Shown here: piece by piece, positions 1 to 8,482 of the stretch
Layout of the letters: the number at the start of each line of letters is the position of its first letter
Position numbering within the stretch: the first letter of the stretch is position 1
NCBI RefSeq assembly: GCF_029955155.1
Contig: NZ_JAPNOZ010000005.1
Span: 143,548 to 207,547 of the forward strand
DNA from: Psychrobacillus sp. NEAU-3TGS
GTDB lineage: Bacteria > Bacillota > Bacilli > Bacillales_A > Planococcaceae
Direction of reading: 5' to 3'
DNA: 64,000 nt
The notes under the pieces: model-generated
The model's input: only the letters and a program-made list of their open reading frames with translations
What the model was told of the DNA's origin: nothing
The model's database searches: none
Translations under genes and position numbers: made by a program

Positions 1-34
1 CCCCACGGAAAGCGTCCGCCTGGAGCGGAAATCA
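1..34. repeat. Partial dispersed intergenic repeat (GC-rich palindromic type)
   Basis: A GC-rich patch in AT-rich intergenic DNA at the window edge. It contains a small inverted repeat, TCCGC-loop-GCGGA. From memory, very similar GC-rich units are scattered in many copies between genes of Bacillaceae and Planococcaceae; that is recollection and was not searched. The left part lies outside the window, so its full length and any partner arm are unknown. No gene is seen between it and the terminator at 114-150. Confidence 0.4.
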
Positions 35-113
35 TGGCGGACATCTTAGTATCTTACCGTGCAGTTTATCTATACTGCCACCTCATAGCAATATAATATC
101 TTACTGCATAAAG

Positions 114-150
114 CAAAAACATCCATTCACGTTTTAACGTAAATGGATGT
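114..150 (-). terminator. Rho-independent terminator of the lysine ABC operon
   Basis: Read on the minus strand, a 14-bp stem with one mismatch (ACATCCATT arms) is followed by a T-rich tract just after the stop of the ATPase gene. It ends the three-gene transporter operon. Confidence 0.8.
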
Positions 151-158
151 CCTTTGTT

Positions 159-893
159 TTATTTTAACGTACGTTTTAAGAACTCTCTCGTGCGTTCTTG
201 AATTGGATTATTGAAAATTTGCTCTGGGCTACCTTCTTCTGCAATAACCCCTTTATCCATAAATACAACACGGTCTGAAACTTCTTTTGCAAACTCCATT
301 TCGTGTGTAACGATTAACATCGTAAGGCCTGACTCCGCAAGCTCCTTCATGACCTTCAGAACCTCTCCAACCATCTCAGGATCTAGAGCCGATGTTGGTT
401 CATCAAATAACATTACGTCTGGTTCCATTGAAAGCGCACGAGCGATTGCCACGCGTTGCTTTTGTCCGCCGGATAATTGTTTTGCATTTGCGTTCACATA
501 TTGATCCATCCCAACGACTTTTAAATACTTCATTGCTATTTTTTCTGCTTCTTCTTTAGAACGCTTTAACACTTTTATTTGTCCAACTACACAGTTGTTC
601 AACACATTGTGATTATTAAATAAGTTAAACTGTTGGAAAACCATTCCTAGCTTTGTACGATAAGCATGGATATCGTGTTTATCATCTAAAATATTTTCAC
701 CGTTATAAATAATTTGACCGCCACTTGGTTTTTCTAAAAGATTAATACAACGAAGCAGCGTGGATTTACCGGATCCAGAAGAACCGATTATACTGACCAC
801 TTCACCTTTTTTAACAGAGAAATCAATGTCTTTTAGTACTTCACGTGCTCCAAAGGATTTGCTTAAATGTTGTATATCAACTACTTTTTCCAT
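159..893 (-). CDS. Polar amino-acid ABC transporter ATP-binding protein (lysine uptake)
   Basis: This is the ATPase subunit of a PAAT-family importer that powers uptake of an amino acid bound by the neighbouring lipoprotein. The 244 residues carry Walker [10 protein letters not shown] (37-45), a Q-loop around residue 88, the signature LSGGQ (140-144), Walker B MLFDEP (161-166) and the switch histidine in VTHEM (197). Length is normal for GlnQ/ArtM-type ATPases. A strong GGAGGAGGAG ribosome site precedes the ATG. It is the last gene of a three-gene operon with the permease (18 nt upstream) and binding protein. The lysine riboswitch in the operon leader makes lysine the likely substrate; the ATPase itself does not show specificity. 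Confidence 0.93.
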   Translation of the reverse strand: MEKVVDIQHLSKSFGAREVLKDIDFSVKKGEVVSIIGSSGSGKSTLLRCINLLEKPSGGQIIYNGENILDDKHDIHAYRTKLGMVFQQFNLFNNHNVLNNCVVGQIKVLKRSKEEAEKIAMKYLKVVGMDQYVNANAKQLSGGQKQRVAIARALSMEPDVMLFDEPTSALDPEMVGEVLKVMKELAESGLTMLIVTHEMEFAKEVSDRVVFMDKGVIAEEGSPEQIFNNPIQERTREFLKRTLK

Positions 894-911
894 TATTGCT
901 CCTCCTCCATC

Positions 912-1664
912 TTAGCTTTCTTTCGTATTCGTTAAAGTTACTTGCGCTGGTTGACCAATCATGCTGTAGTTTTCAGGACCATCTAGTTTTCTTTCAAAAT
1001 AACGTAGGATTAGTGTTACTGTATATGTCATAACAAAGTACAACACACACGCGACGAAAAATGATTCAAAATAACGGAAGTTGTTTCCTGCAATCGATTT
1101 TGTTTGGAAAAATAACTCCGATACACTAATGACGTTTAGTACGGATGTATCTTTAATATTAATGATAAATTGGTTACCTGTTGCCGGTAATATATTACGA
1201 ATTACTTGTGGTAAAACCACATGTAGCATTGTTTGAATATGATTCATCCCGATTGCTTGGGCAGCTTCAAATTGTCCTTTTTCAATAGAAATGACTCCAC
1301 CCCGAACAATTTCTGCCATATAGGCTCCTGTATTGATCGATACAATGAAAACAGCTGCCACTAGAGCATTCATATCAATATTAAAAGCTAGCATAGATCC
1401 ATAATAAATAACCATTGCCTGTACAATCATTGGCGTTCCACGGAAAAATTCTATATATACAGAAAGAATTATATTTACTACCTTTAGTATTATTCGTTTT
1501 GCTGCTCTTTCAGGCACCGGAATTGTCCGTATAACTCCTGCTAATAAACCGATAACCGAACCGACTACTGTACCGATAATAGAAATTAATAAAGTAATTC
1601 CTGCTCCCCGAAGGAACATCGGCCAGTTATCGGAAACGATTGATACTATCCACTCGAAACTCAT
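912..1664 (-). CDS. Amino-acid ABC transporter permease (lysine uptake)
   Basis: Inner-membrane permease of the HisM/GlnP type, 250 residues with about five hydrophobic segments and the EAA-like loop AAQAIGMNHIQTMLHVVLPQ that docks the ATPase. A longer frame opens at 1700, but the ribosome site AAAAGGAGG (1671-1679) points to one of two adjacent ATGs. The second, at 1664, has the better 6-nt spacing and gives MSFEWIVS, so it was chosen; 1667 is the alternative. It is the middle gene of the riboswitch-controlled operon and is presumed to form a homodimer because only one permease gene is present. Confidence 0.9.
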   Translation of the reverse strand: MSFEWIVSIVSDNWPMFLRGAGITLLISIIGTVVGSVIGLLAGVIRTIPVPERAAKRIILKVVNIILSVYIEFFRGTPMIVQAMVIYYGSMLAFNIDMNALVAAVFIVSINTGAYMAEIVRGGVISIEKGQFEAAQAIGMNHIQTMLHVVLPQVIRNILPATGNQFIINIKDTSVLNVISVSELFFQTKSIAGNNFRYFESFFVACVLYFVMTYTVTLILRYFERKLDGPENYSMIGQPAQVTLTNTKES

Positions 1665-1727
1665 CATATTCCTCCTTTTAAGCGTAAAAAACGACTGCAA
1701 TAAAATTGCAGCCGATATGTTCTGTCA

Positions 1728-2573
1728 TTATTCTGCAGCTGGTTGATTTTTTATTGCATTATCCATAATTTCTTGACGTTCTTCTTCTGATATCTTCGCT
1801 AAAATCTCATTAATTTTTTCTGTTAGTTCACTATCTTTCTTAAGACCCACTGCAACTGCCGTTTCTTCTTCTGATGCTTTGAATCCATCTGTAAATTCAA
1901 CCATAACGAAGTTTTCATTGGCAGAGGAAGCACTAATTCCTTCTGGACGTTCGGATACATAACCATCGATTTTACCTGATTCTAAAGCAACCCGCATTGC
2001 TGGGAAATTATCCATAGCTGTTTGTTTTTTTACACCTTCAATTTGATCGATCACTCCGTAATGGGATGTGTTTAGCTGACCAGTCACTTTTGCCCCTTTT
2101 AAATCTTGGATGGACTTAGCACCTTCATAAGGTCCGCCTTTTTTTACGACCATTACAAAATTGGAAGTATAATAGTTGTCAGAGAAGTCAATTGTTTCTT
2201 TACGTTCTTTTGTTGGAGACATCCCCGCCATTATTGCATCAATTTTACCTGATGTTAGAGCCGGAACTAAACCATCCCATTCTGTTTTAACAATGACTAA
2301 TTCTTTTCCTAAACCTTCCGCAATTTTCTTAGCCATTTCTACATCGTATCCACCTGCGTACTCTGCGTTGCCTTTAAGTTTCACTCCACCGTTGGAATCG
2401 TCCATTTGTGTCCAGTTAAATGGTGGATATCCAGCTTCTAAACCGATTGTAAATGTATCGCTTTCTTGTGTGGCCGAACCTGAACCTGTTTTTTCTGTGT
2501 TATCCGTTCCACATGCCGCTAAAAGTAACAAGATTGATGCGAACATCATTAGTAATAGAAATTTATTTTTCAC
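1728..2573 (-). CDS. Amino-acid ABC transporter substrate-binding lipoprotein (probable lysine)
   Basis: Extracellular solute-binding protein family 3, 281 residues. The N-terminus is a lipoprotein signal with lipobox LAAC, Cys21 being the lipidated residue, then a Ser/Thr/Glu-rich linker. The body shows family features such as FTIGLEAGYPPFNW, GYDVEMAKKIAEGLG and the hinge region LTSGKIDAIMAGMSPT. The cell anchors it outside the membrane, where it hands the ligand to the permease. It is the first gene of the operon; the lysine riboswitch 5' of it suggests it binds lysine. Arginine or ornithine binding cannot be excluded from sequence. Confidence 0.92.
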   Translation of the reverse strand: MKNKFLLLMMFASILLLLAACGTDNTEKTGSGSATQESDTFTIGLEAGYPPFNWTQMDDSNGGVKLKGNAEYAGGYDVEMAKKIAEGLGKELVIVKTEWDGLVPALTSGKIDAIMAGMSPTKERKETIDFSDNYYTSNFVMVVKKGGPYEGAKSIQDLKGAKVTGQLNTSHYGVIDQIEGVKKQTAMDNFPAMRVALESGKIDGYVSERPEGISASSANENFVMVEFTDGFKASEEETAVAVGLKKDSELTEKINEILAKISEEERQEIMDNAIKNQPAAE

Positions 2574-2616
2574 TTGTATTTCTCTCCTTTTATTTTTAGT
2601 TTATGTTGGAAAACAA

Positions 2617-2680
2617 TAAAAAAGGACAACCTATAAAAAAGAACTGAGATGAACTCAGGTCGCAATTTTTATAGTTGCCC
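2617..2680 (-). terminator. Riboswitch-associated terminator (lysine expression platform)
   Basis: On the minus strand GGGCAACTATAAAAA pairs with TTTTTATAGGTTGTCC (one bulge and one wobble pair) around an inner CTGAG/CTCAG hairpin and is followed by six Ts. It lies between the lysine aptamer and the start of the binding-protein gene, as expected for ligand-dependent transcription termination. Confidence 0.85.
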
Positions 2681-2696
2681 TAAATCCTCTACTTTA

Positions 2697-2882
2697 CCCA
2701 AATGAGATAGCACACCACTATTAACCGGGACGTTTATAGTGGACAGTCCTGCAATTATTCACTGCAGACCCAGCATGTAATACGGAGAAATATTTACAAA
2801 CTTCGGCGACATTTCCTTCTCCTTAGCATCATTGCTTCTCAAACTCCGCTAAAGACTAATAAATATCGCGCCTCTACCCCAC
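2697..2882 (-). promoter_or_regulatory. Lysine riboswitch (L box) aptamer
   Basis: Read on the minus strand, the leader contains the conserved L-box blocks in order: GGTAGAGGCGCG, then GGAGAAGG, GTCGCCGAAG, CATGCTGGGTCTGCAG, GGACTGTCC and finally TGCTATCTC, which closes P1. Order and spacing match the B. subtilis lysC leader as I know it. Lysine binding should favour the downstream terminator and shut off transport when lysine is plentiful. Boundaries are approximate because the P1 ends were placed by eye. Confidence 0.92.
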
Positions 2883-2921
2883 TTATCAAGTGAGGTCATA
2901 TTTAATTAATTTATGTTTCAT

Positions 2922-2950
2922 AGTCTACAACAACATCAGATATGTGTCAA
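2922..2950 (-). promoter_or_regulatory. SigA-type promoter of the lysine ABC operon
   Basis: On the minus strand TTGACA (2945-2950) lies 17 nt from TAGACT (2922-2927), about 35 nt upstream of the lysine aptamer. It is a strong candidate, with a perfect -35 and a 4/6 -10. Confidence 0.8.
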
Positions 2951-3021
2951 CCGGTCTATTCAAAACGACTTTTTAAACTTCCAGAAAAATCATTTTTCGT
3001 ATGTCCTTAAAAACACGACAT

Positions 3022-3051
3022 TTGATAAAACCTTGATTTTATTGATATAAT
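3022..3051 (+). promoter_or_regulatory. Promoter of the NCS1 permease gene
   Basis: TTGATA (3022-3027), 18-nt spacer, TATAAT (3046-3051), followed by a leader of roughly 80 nt to the ATG at 3138. No purine, TPP or preQ1 riboswitch could be recognised in that short leader. Confidence 0.7.
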
Positions 3052-3137
3052 GGAAAATGGATGAATTGGTGAACGAATTTATATATAAAAAATGGGAATT
3101 ATATTTTCATAAATTTATTCAAAAGGGAGTTGATATT

Positions 3138-4538
3138 ATGGGATCTGTCCAAGTCGCAGATCACAAAGTGTCAGAAGAAATGAAAGATGATTATTCACTA
3201 GACAGAGTGCCACGAGATAAGAGAAAAATGGGTTGGTTTAGCATTACTAACATCACATTTGGTATCGCAACGGCAATTTTTTATTTTCAAATGGGAAGCG
3301 TTATGGCACTCCAATTCGGAGCCATCAATGCCATCATATCCTCCATATATGCGATAATCGTTGCTGGTATACTCGGAACATTCATTGCTTATCTTTCAGC
3401 AAAATCCGGTATGAATGTCAATTTATTATCTAGGGGTGGAGGTTTTGGTTACATAGGTGCATCGTTAACCTCATTCATTTATGCAACAAACTTCATCATG
3501 TATTGTGCATTTGAAGGACTAATTTTAGTTTCCGCTATTCACACCTTCTTCCCCGTCCTACCAGAATGGGCGCTAATCATTTTCTTCGGATCAATCGTAA
3601 TTCCACTAAATTGGTTTGGAATCAAACAGCTTGATAAATTACAAAAGTGGTCATTACCGATTTTCGGTATTTTTTTAATAGCAGCCATTGTTATGTCATT
3701 CTACAAGCCCTCCGTTTATGAAGGAGCTTTTTGGACGTATATGCCAGAAGGAGTCCAAATGGGTGGACAAGCCTTACTACTTTGTATCGGGATGCATCAC
3801 GGAATAATGGGGCTTACAGCCTTACTATCATCGGACTATGCACGTTTTCTTAAACCCAAAGATATTAAAGTAGGTTCTTTCGCTATTGGATTTATTCCTC
3901 AAATTTTCTGTTTTGGTGTCATGGGCGGCCTTGGTATATGGTTTGGTGTTCGTTTAGGTGAGCCAAATCCAGGAGTTTACATTGTTCTGCTCTTAGGTAT
4001 AGGCGGCGCATTATTTACAATGCTAACGCAACTGCGTATAAATGTTACAAATATATACAGTAGTTCTTTGTCACTCGCTAACTTCTTTGAGAACATTTTT
4101 AAATTTACACCAGGTAGACGCTTTTGGGTAGTTGTATCAGGAGTAGTTGCTATAGGCTTAATGCTAGGTGGTATTGTCGACCATCTAGACACTGCAATGA
4201 CATTCCAAGGAGTCTTTTTACTCGCTTGGGCAGCTATATTAGTTACGGATGCAATGATTGTGAAAAAGCTATTGAAAATTGGACCTGGTTATTATGAAGC
4301 TCGACACGAGTATTTATATAAATGGAATCCTGTTGGGGTCGTTTCTCTATTAATCTCCAGTGCATTAGGAACGATAGCTGCATTAGGATATATGGGATCA
4401 TTTTTGCAAAGTACTGCAGCGTTTTTCGCAGCGATCTTAGCAGCTATACTTACAATAATTTTAGCTATTTCTACTAAAGGAAAGTATTATAGCAAAGGAA
4501 CTCCTACCGACATTCCTAAAGATGATTACATTGCTTAA
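3138..4538 (+). CDS. NCS1-family cytosine/purine/hydantoin permease
   Basis: Integral membrane transporter of 466 residues with about twelve hydrophobic segments, resembling CodB and other nucleobase:cation symporter-1 proteins. Family-like stretches include LSRGGGFGYIGA near residue 100 and the long TM1 region WFSITNITFGIATAIFYFQM. The frame opens at 3057, but AAAGGGAGT just before 3138 selects the ATG there (MGSVQVADHK). It is monocistronic, with its own promoter, and divergent from the lysine operon. Substrate cannot be told: cytosine, hydroxymethylpyrimidine, allantoin or purines all remain possible, since no catabolic gene lies beside it. Confidence 0.85.
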   Translation: MGSVQVADHKVSEEMKDDYSLDRVPRDKRKMGWFSITNITFGIATAIFYFQMGSVMALQFGAINAIISSIYAIIVAGILGTFIAYLSAKSGMNVNLLSRGGGFGYIGASLTSFIYATNFIMYCAFEGLILVSAIHTFFPVLPEWALIIFFGSIVIPLNWFGIKQLDKLQKWSLPIFGIFLIAAIVMSFYKPSVYEGAFWTYMPEGVQMGGQALLLCIGMHHGIMGLTALLSSDYARFLKPKDIKVGSFAIGFIPQIFCFGVMGGLGIWFGVRLGEPNPGVYIVLLLGIGGALFTMLTQLRINVTNIYSSSLSLANFFENIFKFTPGRRFWVVVSGVVAIGLMLGGIVDHLDTAMTFQGVFLLAWAAILVTDAMIVKKLLKIGPGYYEARHEYLYKWNPVGVVSLLISSALGTIAALGYMGSFLQSTAAFFAAILAAILTIILAISTKGKYYSKGTPTDIPKDDYIA

Positions 4539-4772
4539 TAGATAGAAATTAATTGCCTCTTTAATAGCATTTAACCAATCGATCAGCCCACCATTCATTT
4601 TATCTACTGATTTCCATGTTGCCTTTTTAAGGTATTTGATTCGTTACACACTATATGCACGCTTCTTTTTTCGAGGTTGTGTTTATAGTATGCTGATCAT
4701 TTGATTGGTTTTCCATTATTTAGTTCCTCTATTAGAACAGCCCTCAAACTTGTGTATAACCTCTTTACGCTA
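4539..4772. other. Intergenic stretch without a supported gene
   Basis: About 230 bases between the NCS1 permease and the shared terminator. A short minus-strand frame around 4545-4640 looks protein-like (contains KKATWKSVDKM) but is broken by in-frame stops and has no start or ribosome site. It may be a decayed gene fragment or chance. Confidence 0.4.
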
Positions 4773-4824
4773 AAAAGGTGTAGCATACGCTCTATTTCTT
4801 ATCAGAGCATTTGCTACACCTTTT
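4773..4824. terminator. Bidirectional terminator between permease and phnX
   Basis: AAAAGGTGTAGCA pairs with TGCTACACCTTTT, with an inner GCTC/GAGC step. It is T-rich on both sides and sits between two convergent genes, so it can end both transcripts. Confidence 0.85.
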
Positions 4825-4837
4825 ACCTTCTTCTCGT

Positions 4838-5653
4838 TTATCTTAATCCGGGTCTTTTGCCTTCAGAGATATAATTATTAATACGATCTATTAACTTAGG
4901 AAGTTCACTCATTGTTTCTATCGTAAAGTCTGCTCCATTTTCTCTAAAAGAGGTTGCTGTTTTATCAATAGCCACTTCTTTTTCAGATTCTGATAAAGCA
5001 TTATATTCATCCAAGCTTAATCCCATTTCAGAGCTTCCCACAATGACACCAACAGACCAAACGCAGGCATTAACACCTTCTTTAATATCTGAAATAGTGT
5101 CGCCTACTTTAACTACCTTCCATGATGCCGATAATTTTAGTTGCTCCATGTTTCGATAGATCATGTACGGATATGGTCTTCCTATAGATTTTGTATCGTC
5201 AGGTGTGACATAAAAATCGGGATTGTAGCCTTTTTGGGAAGCACTCGATACAACGAAGTCCATCATGTTATTTGTATATCCAGTTGTTGATCCAATTTTT
5301 AATCCTTGATTCTTTAATAATTCCATGGCGGGTACTACGCCAGGAATTGGAGATGTATACTCTGACAATGAAGCCATTAATGCAGGTTCAAATTCTGCAT
5401 ATAAGTTTTCTACGTCTTGTTCATTAAATGATCTTCCGTATTTTTCTTCCCATAACTTAGTTACTCTAGACATAGATAACATCGCTCGAATATGATCTAT
5501 TTTCAGCATTCCCATTGGTTCTCTTGCTTCTTCCATTGTCACTTCAATACCAGCATTTTTAAATATATCGATAAATACATTTACCGGTGCAAAGCATCCG
5601 AAATCTACCGCTGTTCCAGCCCAATCTAATATTACTCCTTCAATTTTGCTCAT
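4838..5653 (-). CDS. phnX: Phosphonoacetaldehyde hydrolase
   Basis: HAD-superfamily phosphonatase that splits phosphonoacetaldehyde into acetaldehyde and phosphate, the second step of 2-aminoethylphosphonate use. In its 271 residues the nucleophile motif is DWAGT (Asp10), the Schiff-base lysine is Lys51 in MLKIDHIRAM, GRPYPYMIY lies near 159-166, and the acidic HAD motif is VGDTISD (Asp185 and Asp189). All catalytic residues seem present. The ATG overlaps the stop of the preceding phnW remnant (ATGA), and the ribosome site GAGGTGG lies inside that remnant, so the pair was once translationally coupled. With no full phnW here, the source of its substrate in this strain is unclear. Confidence 0.95.
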   Translation of the reverse strand: MSKIEGVILDWAGTAVDFGCFAPVNVFIDIFKNAGIEVTMEEAREPMGMLKIDHIRAMLSMSRVTKLWEEKYGRSFNEQDVENLYAEFEPALMASLSEYTSPIPGVVPAMELLKNQGLKIGSTTGYTNNMMDFVVSSASQKGYNPDFYVTPDDTKSIGRPYPYMIYRNMEQLKLSASWKVVKVGDTISDIKEGVNACVWSVGVIVGSSEMGLSLDEYNALSESEKEVAIDKTATSFRENGADFTIETMSELPKLIDRINNYISEGKRPGLR

Positions 5654-5823
5654 ATCGCCACCTCTTTCATATATTCTTCTATAATATTACATAACTCTTG
5701 TATATCTTCATCAAAGATTACTCCGAAATTTCCGATACGGAATGTATCTACATTCCGTAATTTACCTGGATAAATGACATAGCCTCTCTCTTTTATATAA
5801 GAATAGAATTTAATTTTGAAGAA
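5650..5823 (-). pseudogene. phnW: Truncated 2-aminoethylphosphonate-pyruvate transaminase (3' remnant)
   Basis: Translating the minus strand upstream of phnX gives about 57 codons containing ERGYVIYPGKLRNVDTFRIG, the characteristic C-terminus of PhnW. An in-frame TAG (5824-5826) and unrelated sequence lie immediately upstream, so roughly the first 300 residues, with the PLP lysine, are missing. There is no usable start with a ribosome site. The frame ends at the TGA overlapping the phnX ATG, the normal operon arrangement. The break probably reflects a deletion that joined the phnW tail to the terminator at 5859-5898. Identity of the fragment is confident; whether a full copy exists elsewhere is unknown. 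Confidence 0.85.
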
Positions 5824-5858
5824 CTAAATATATTCAATTTTATGCTGGCCTAAAAAAC

Positions 5859-5898
5859 AAAAACAAGTACTTACTTTTACAAGTTAGTGCTTGTTTTT
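5859..5898. terminator. Terminator-like hairpin upstream of the LysM-GH18 gene
   Basis: AAAAACAAG pairs with CTTGTTTTT, extended inward by several more pairs, and T-rich tracts follow on either strand. No intact gene is left that would end here, so it may be a leftover from the rearrangement that truncated phnW. Confidence 0.65.
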
Positions 5899-5988
5899 AT
5901 TTTTGGGTGCTATCAGGCTGTTAGTTATGAACAAAAAAGCAATGACATATGGTTAAAAGAATGACTAATGCGGAGATGAGGGGTTTTT

Positions 5989-7248
5989 ATATTTATTTAT
6001 GTAGTTAAAACGGGCGATTCTTTATTTTCCATTGCGAACAAGTACCAAGTTTTAATGGACAGTATTCGCGCCATTAACGATTTAGCAACAGACGGTCTAG
6101 TAGTTGGCCAGGATTTACTTATTCCGACTAACATCTACATTGTGCAGCCTGGAGATTCATTGTATACAATTTCTCGGATGAGCTTCATTTCTATGGAAAA
6201 AATACGCCTTTACAATGGATTACATTCGGATGTGTTAATGATAGGAACTCAATTATATTTACCTCCGAGAACAAAGTACAGCGCAGAAAATTTAAGTTAC
6301 ATTACACCTTCAACGCCCGATAGAAATACGAGCCTTATAGAAAGATATGCCCCTATTAATACTTTTTTAGGCATTTTTGAATATCATGTTTTAGAAGACG
6401 GAAGCTTAAGTATATTAGACGATCAGCAAATGATACAAACTGCAAGAGAAAATAGGGTAGCCCCTCTAGCCGTTATTACGAATCTAACTTCTACTGGATT
6501 TAGCCCAGAGCTTACTAGACAAATATTAGGTTCAACGGAAATAAGAAATCGGGCTATCAATAATATATACCAGTTAGTTAAGAACAAGAACTTTGCAGGT
6601 GTAAATATCGATTTTGAACAAGTACCTGAAGAACTAAGGGATCTATATACCGGCTTTTTGCATACATTAAGGGCTAGATTAAGTCCTGAAGGATATTACA
6701 CAACTGTTGCTGTTCCACCTAAGACGACTGATAATATCCCTTGGTTAAGAGGATATGATTACGGTGGGATCGGTGCATCAGTAGATTTTGTTTTTATCAT
6801 GGCTTACGACTTTCACGAAGCAAGTAGCCCACCTGGTCCTGTTGCCCCAATAACTGAAGTAAGAAAAACAATTCAATTTGCCCTTCAACATATGAACAGA
6901 AATAAAATTATTCTCGGTGTTCCCCGCTATGGCTATGATTGGACAATGGACAACGGAAACGCAGTAAGTGCTAGGGCAGTTTCTGTTGCTGAAGCGGTTG
7001 AAACTGCTATGATATCGCAAGTTCCCATTTCCTATTCCACCGAGTATCAGCAACCCTTTTATCAATATTTGAATATAAATGGGCAAAGACATATCGTGTG
7101 GTACGAGGATTCCAGAGCTCGTGCTGAAAAACTAGAACTAGTAGTGGAGTATCGTTTGAAAGGGGCAGGAGCTTGGCAATTGGGATTGCAATTTGCCCAG
7201 TCTGCTGTCTTGGTTGAAGAGTTTTTTAACACGAAGAAGGTTCTATAA
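5989..7248 (+). CDS. LysM-GH18 spore peptidoglycan N-acetylglucosaminidase (SleL/YaaH type)
   Basis: Two N-terminal LysM peptidoglycan-binding repeats (about residues 3-47 and 49-93, with KTGDSLFSIA and QPGDSLYTIS) are followed by a glycoside hydrolase family 18 domain. The catalytic motif is FAGVNIDFE, the acid being near residue 210. This is the layout of cortex-lytic SleL/YaaH. No ATG fits the full protein: the first ATG (6055) cuts off most of the first LysM. The frame is open from 5980 and a strong GGAGATGAGGGG site (5972-5983) lies just before ATA (5989) or ATT (5995), so a non-AUG start, or a start codon lost by mutation, is inferred. The next gene, 61 nt downstream, is an MFS transporter. 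Confidence 0.85.
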   Translation: MFIYVVKTGDSLFSIANKYQVLMDSIRAINDLATDGLVVGQDLLIPTNIYIVQPGDSLYTISRMSFISMEKIRLYNGLHSDVLMIGTQLYLPPRTKYSAENLSYITPSTPDRNTSLIERYAPINTFLGIFEYHVLEDGSLSILDDQQMIQTARENRVAPLAVITNLTSTGFSPELTRQILGSTEIRNRAINNIYQLVKNKNFAGVNIDFEQVPEELRDLYTGFLHTLRARLSPEGYYTTVAVPPKTTDNIPWLRGYDYGGIGASVDFVFIMAYDFHEASSPPGPVAPITEVRKTIQFALQHMNRNKIILGVPRYGYDWTMDNGNAVSARAVSVAEAVETAMISQVPISYSTEYQQPFYQYLNINGQRHIVWYEDSRARAEKLELVVEYRLKGAGAWQLGLQFAQSAVLVEEFFNTKKVL

Positions 7249-7309
7249 GAGCAGTGAGATTCCTCCATGTAAAGTGGGATCTTAAAGCGTCTATACGAGG
7301 GGGAACGTA

Positions 7310-8479
7310 GTGAAAAAAACATGGCTACTAGGGGTTGGGTTTTTTAGTATTAGCTTAGGATGGGCATTATACAATGGATTTGTCCCATATTTTCTAAATG
7401 ATTATCTTTCAAGTACTGCCCTTATTGGCTTTCTAATGACAATTGATAATTATTTCGCTCTTTTTTTACAACCTTATATCGGAAACCGAAGTGATCGGAC
7501 GAATACCCGATTTGGACGCCGCATGCCTTATTTACTCATCGGCATTCCTTTTGCCGCAATCTTTTACGGTCTTATCCCTTTTCATACAAGTTTGCTTACG
7601 TTAATCCTATTCATGGTTTGCATGAATGTATCCATGGCTATTTTTCGGTCACCAACTATTGCATTAATGCCGGATATAACGCCTGAAGAGAAACGTACAA
7701 AAGCAAATGGTATCATTAACTTCATGGGTGGTTGCGGTGGTATTTTAGCGTTCAGTATAGGCTCATATCTTTTTGGTATCGAAGAGTCTTTACCGTTTTT
7801 AGCAGTATCCGCTACCTTAATCATAGCGCTGGTTGTCGTTTTTAAAAATATCCAAGAAAAAGAAGACTCTATCCCTTTCATTGCACCAGTGAAGCCAAAA
7901 ATAAACTACAAAGCAGAATTAAATAATCCAACTGTTTTTCTTTTAGCTGCGATCTTTTTTTGGTTTATGGCCATACAAGGAATGGAAGCATTATTTACAC
8001 TATACGGAGTAAATGAGCTCGGATTATCCAAAAGTGCCTCTGCCTTTTCTTTAGCCTTTTTTTCGTTAAGTTTTGTCCTTTCAGCTATTCCAAGTGGCAT
8101 CTTAGGTGCAAAGTTTGGAAAGAAGAGGATTATCCTTTTTGGCATAGTCGGATTATTTTTCGTGTTCTTATTATTAAACTGGGTCCAATCAGTCTTCTCT
8201 TTACGAAGTCTGCTTTCAGTAGGAGGTATGTTTTGGGCATGCATCAATATCAACTCTTACCCCTATATCGTTTCCCTTGGAGATGAACATAGCTTTGGAA
8301 CTCGAACAGGCTTATATTACTTCGTTTCCTCTTTAGCAGCCATCATTTCTCCACCTACTTTAGGATTGCTAATTGATATATTTGGTTTTGGTATTTTATT
8401 TAATGCAACAGCAGGTAGTATGCTTTTCGCGTTAATCTGCATGTGGAGAGTCAGAAACGTTCCCAGCCCAAAGACATAA
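7310..8479 (+). CDS. MFS transporter (SLC45/sugar-proton-symporter-like)
   Basis: Major facilitator protein of 389 residues with about twelve transmembrane segments. The cytoplasmic loop NRSDRTNTRFGRRMPYL matches the MFS loop-2 motif, and FRSPTIALMPDITPEEKR is typical of the subgroup that includes SLC45/sucrose-type and GPH-like carriers. The start is GTG at 7310, behind a GAGGGGGA ribosome site. It follows the LysM-GH18 gene by 61 nt with no terminator between, so co-transcription is possible. The substrate is unknown; export or import of a sugar-like molecule is only a family-level guess. Confidence 0.85.
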   Translation: MKKTWLLGVGFFSISLGWALYNGFVPYFLNDYLSSTALIGFLMTIDNYFALFLQPYIGNRSDRTNTRFGRRMPYLLIGIPFAAIFYGLIPFHTSLLTLILFMVCMNVSMAIFRSPTIALMPDITPEEKRTKANGIINFMGGCGGILAFSIGSYLFGIEESLPFLAVSATLIIALVVVFKNIQEKEDSIPFIAPVKPKINYKAELNNPTVFLLAAIFFWFMAIQGMEALFTLYGVNELGLSKSASAFSLAFFSLSFVLSAIPSGILGAKFGKKRIILFGIVGLFFVFLLLNWVQSVFSLRSLLSVGGMFWACININSYPYIVSLGDEHSFGTRTGLYYFVSSLAAIISPPTLGLLIDIFGFGILFNATAGSMLFALICMWRVRNVPSPKT

Positions 8480-8482
8480 CAA

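Noticed and set aside
3052-3137. Purine, preQ1 or TPP riboswitch ahead of the NCS1 permease
   Set aside because: The leader is under 100 nt and shows none of the conserved cores.
4545-4640. Minus-strand protein-like stretch containing KKATWKSVDKM
   Set aside because: Interrupted by in-frame stops, no start codon or ribosome site, and no recognised family; kept only as a note under the intergenic entry.
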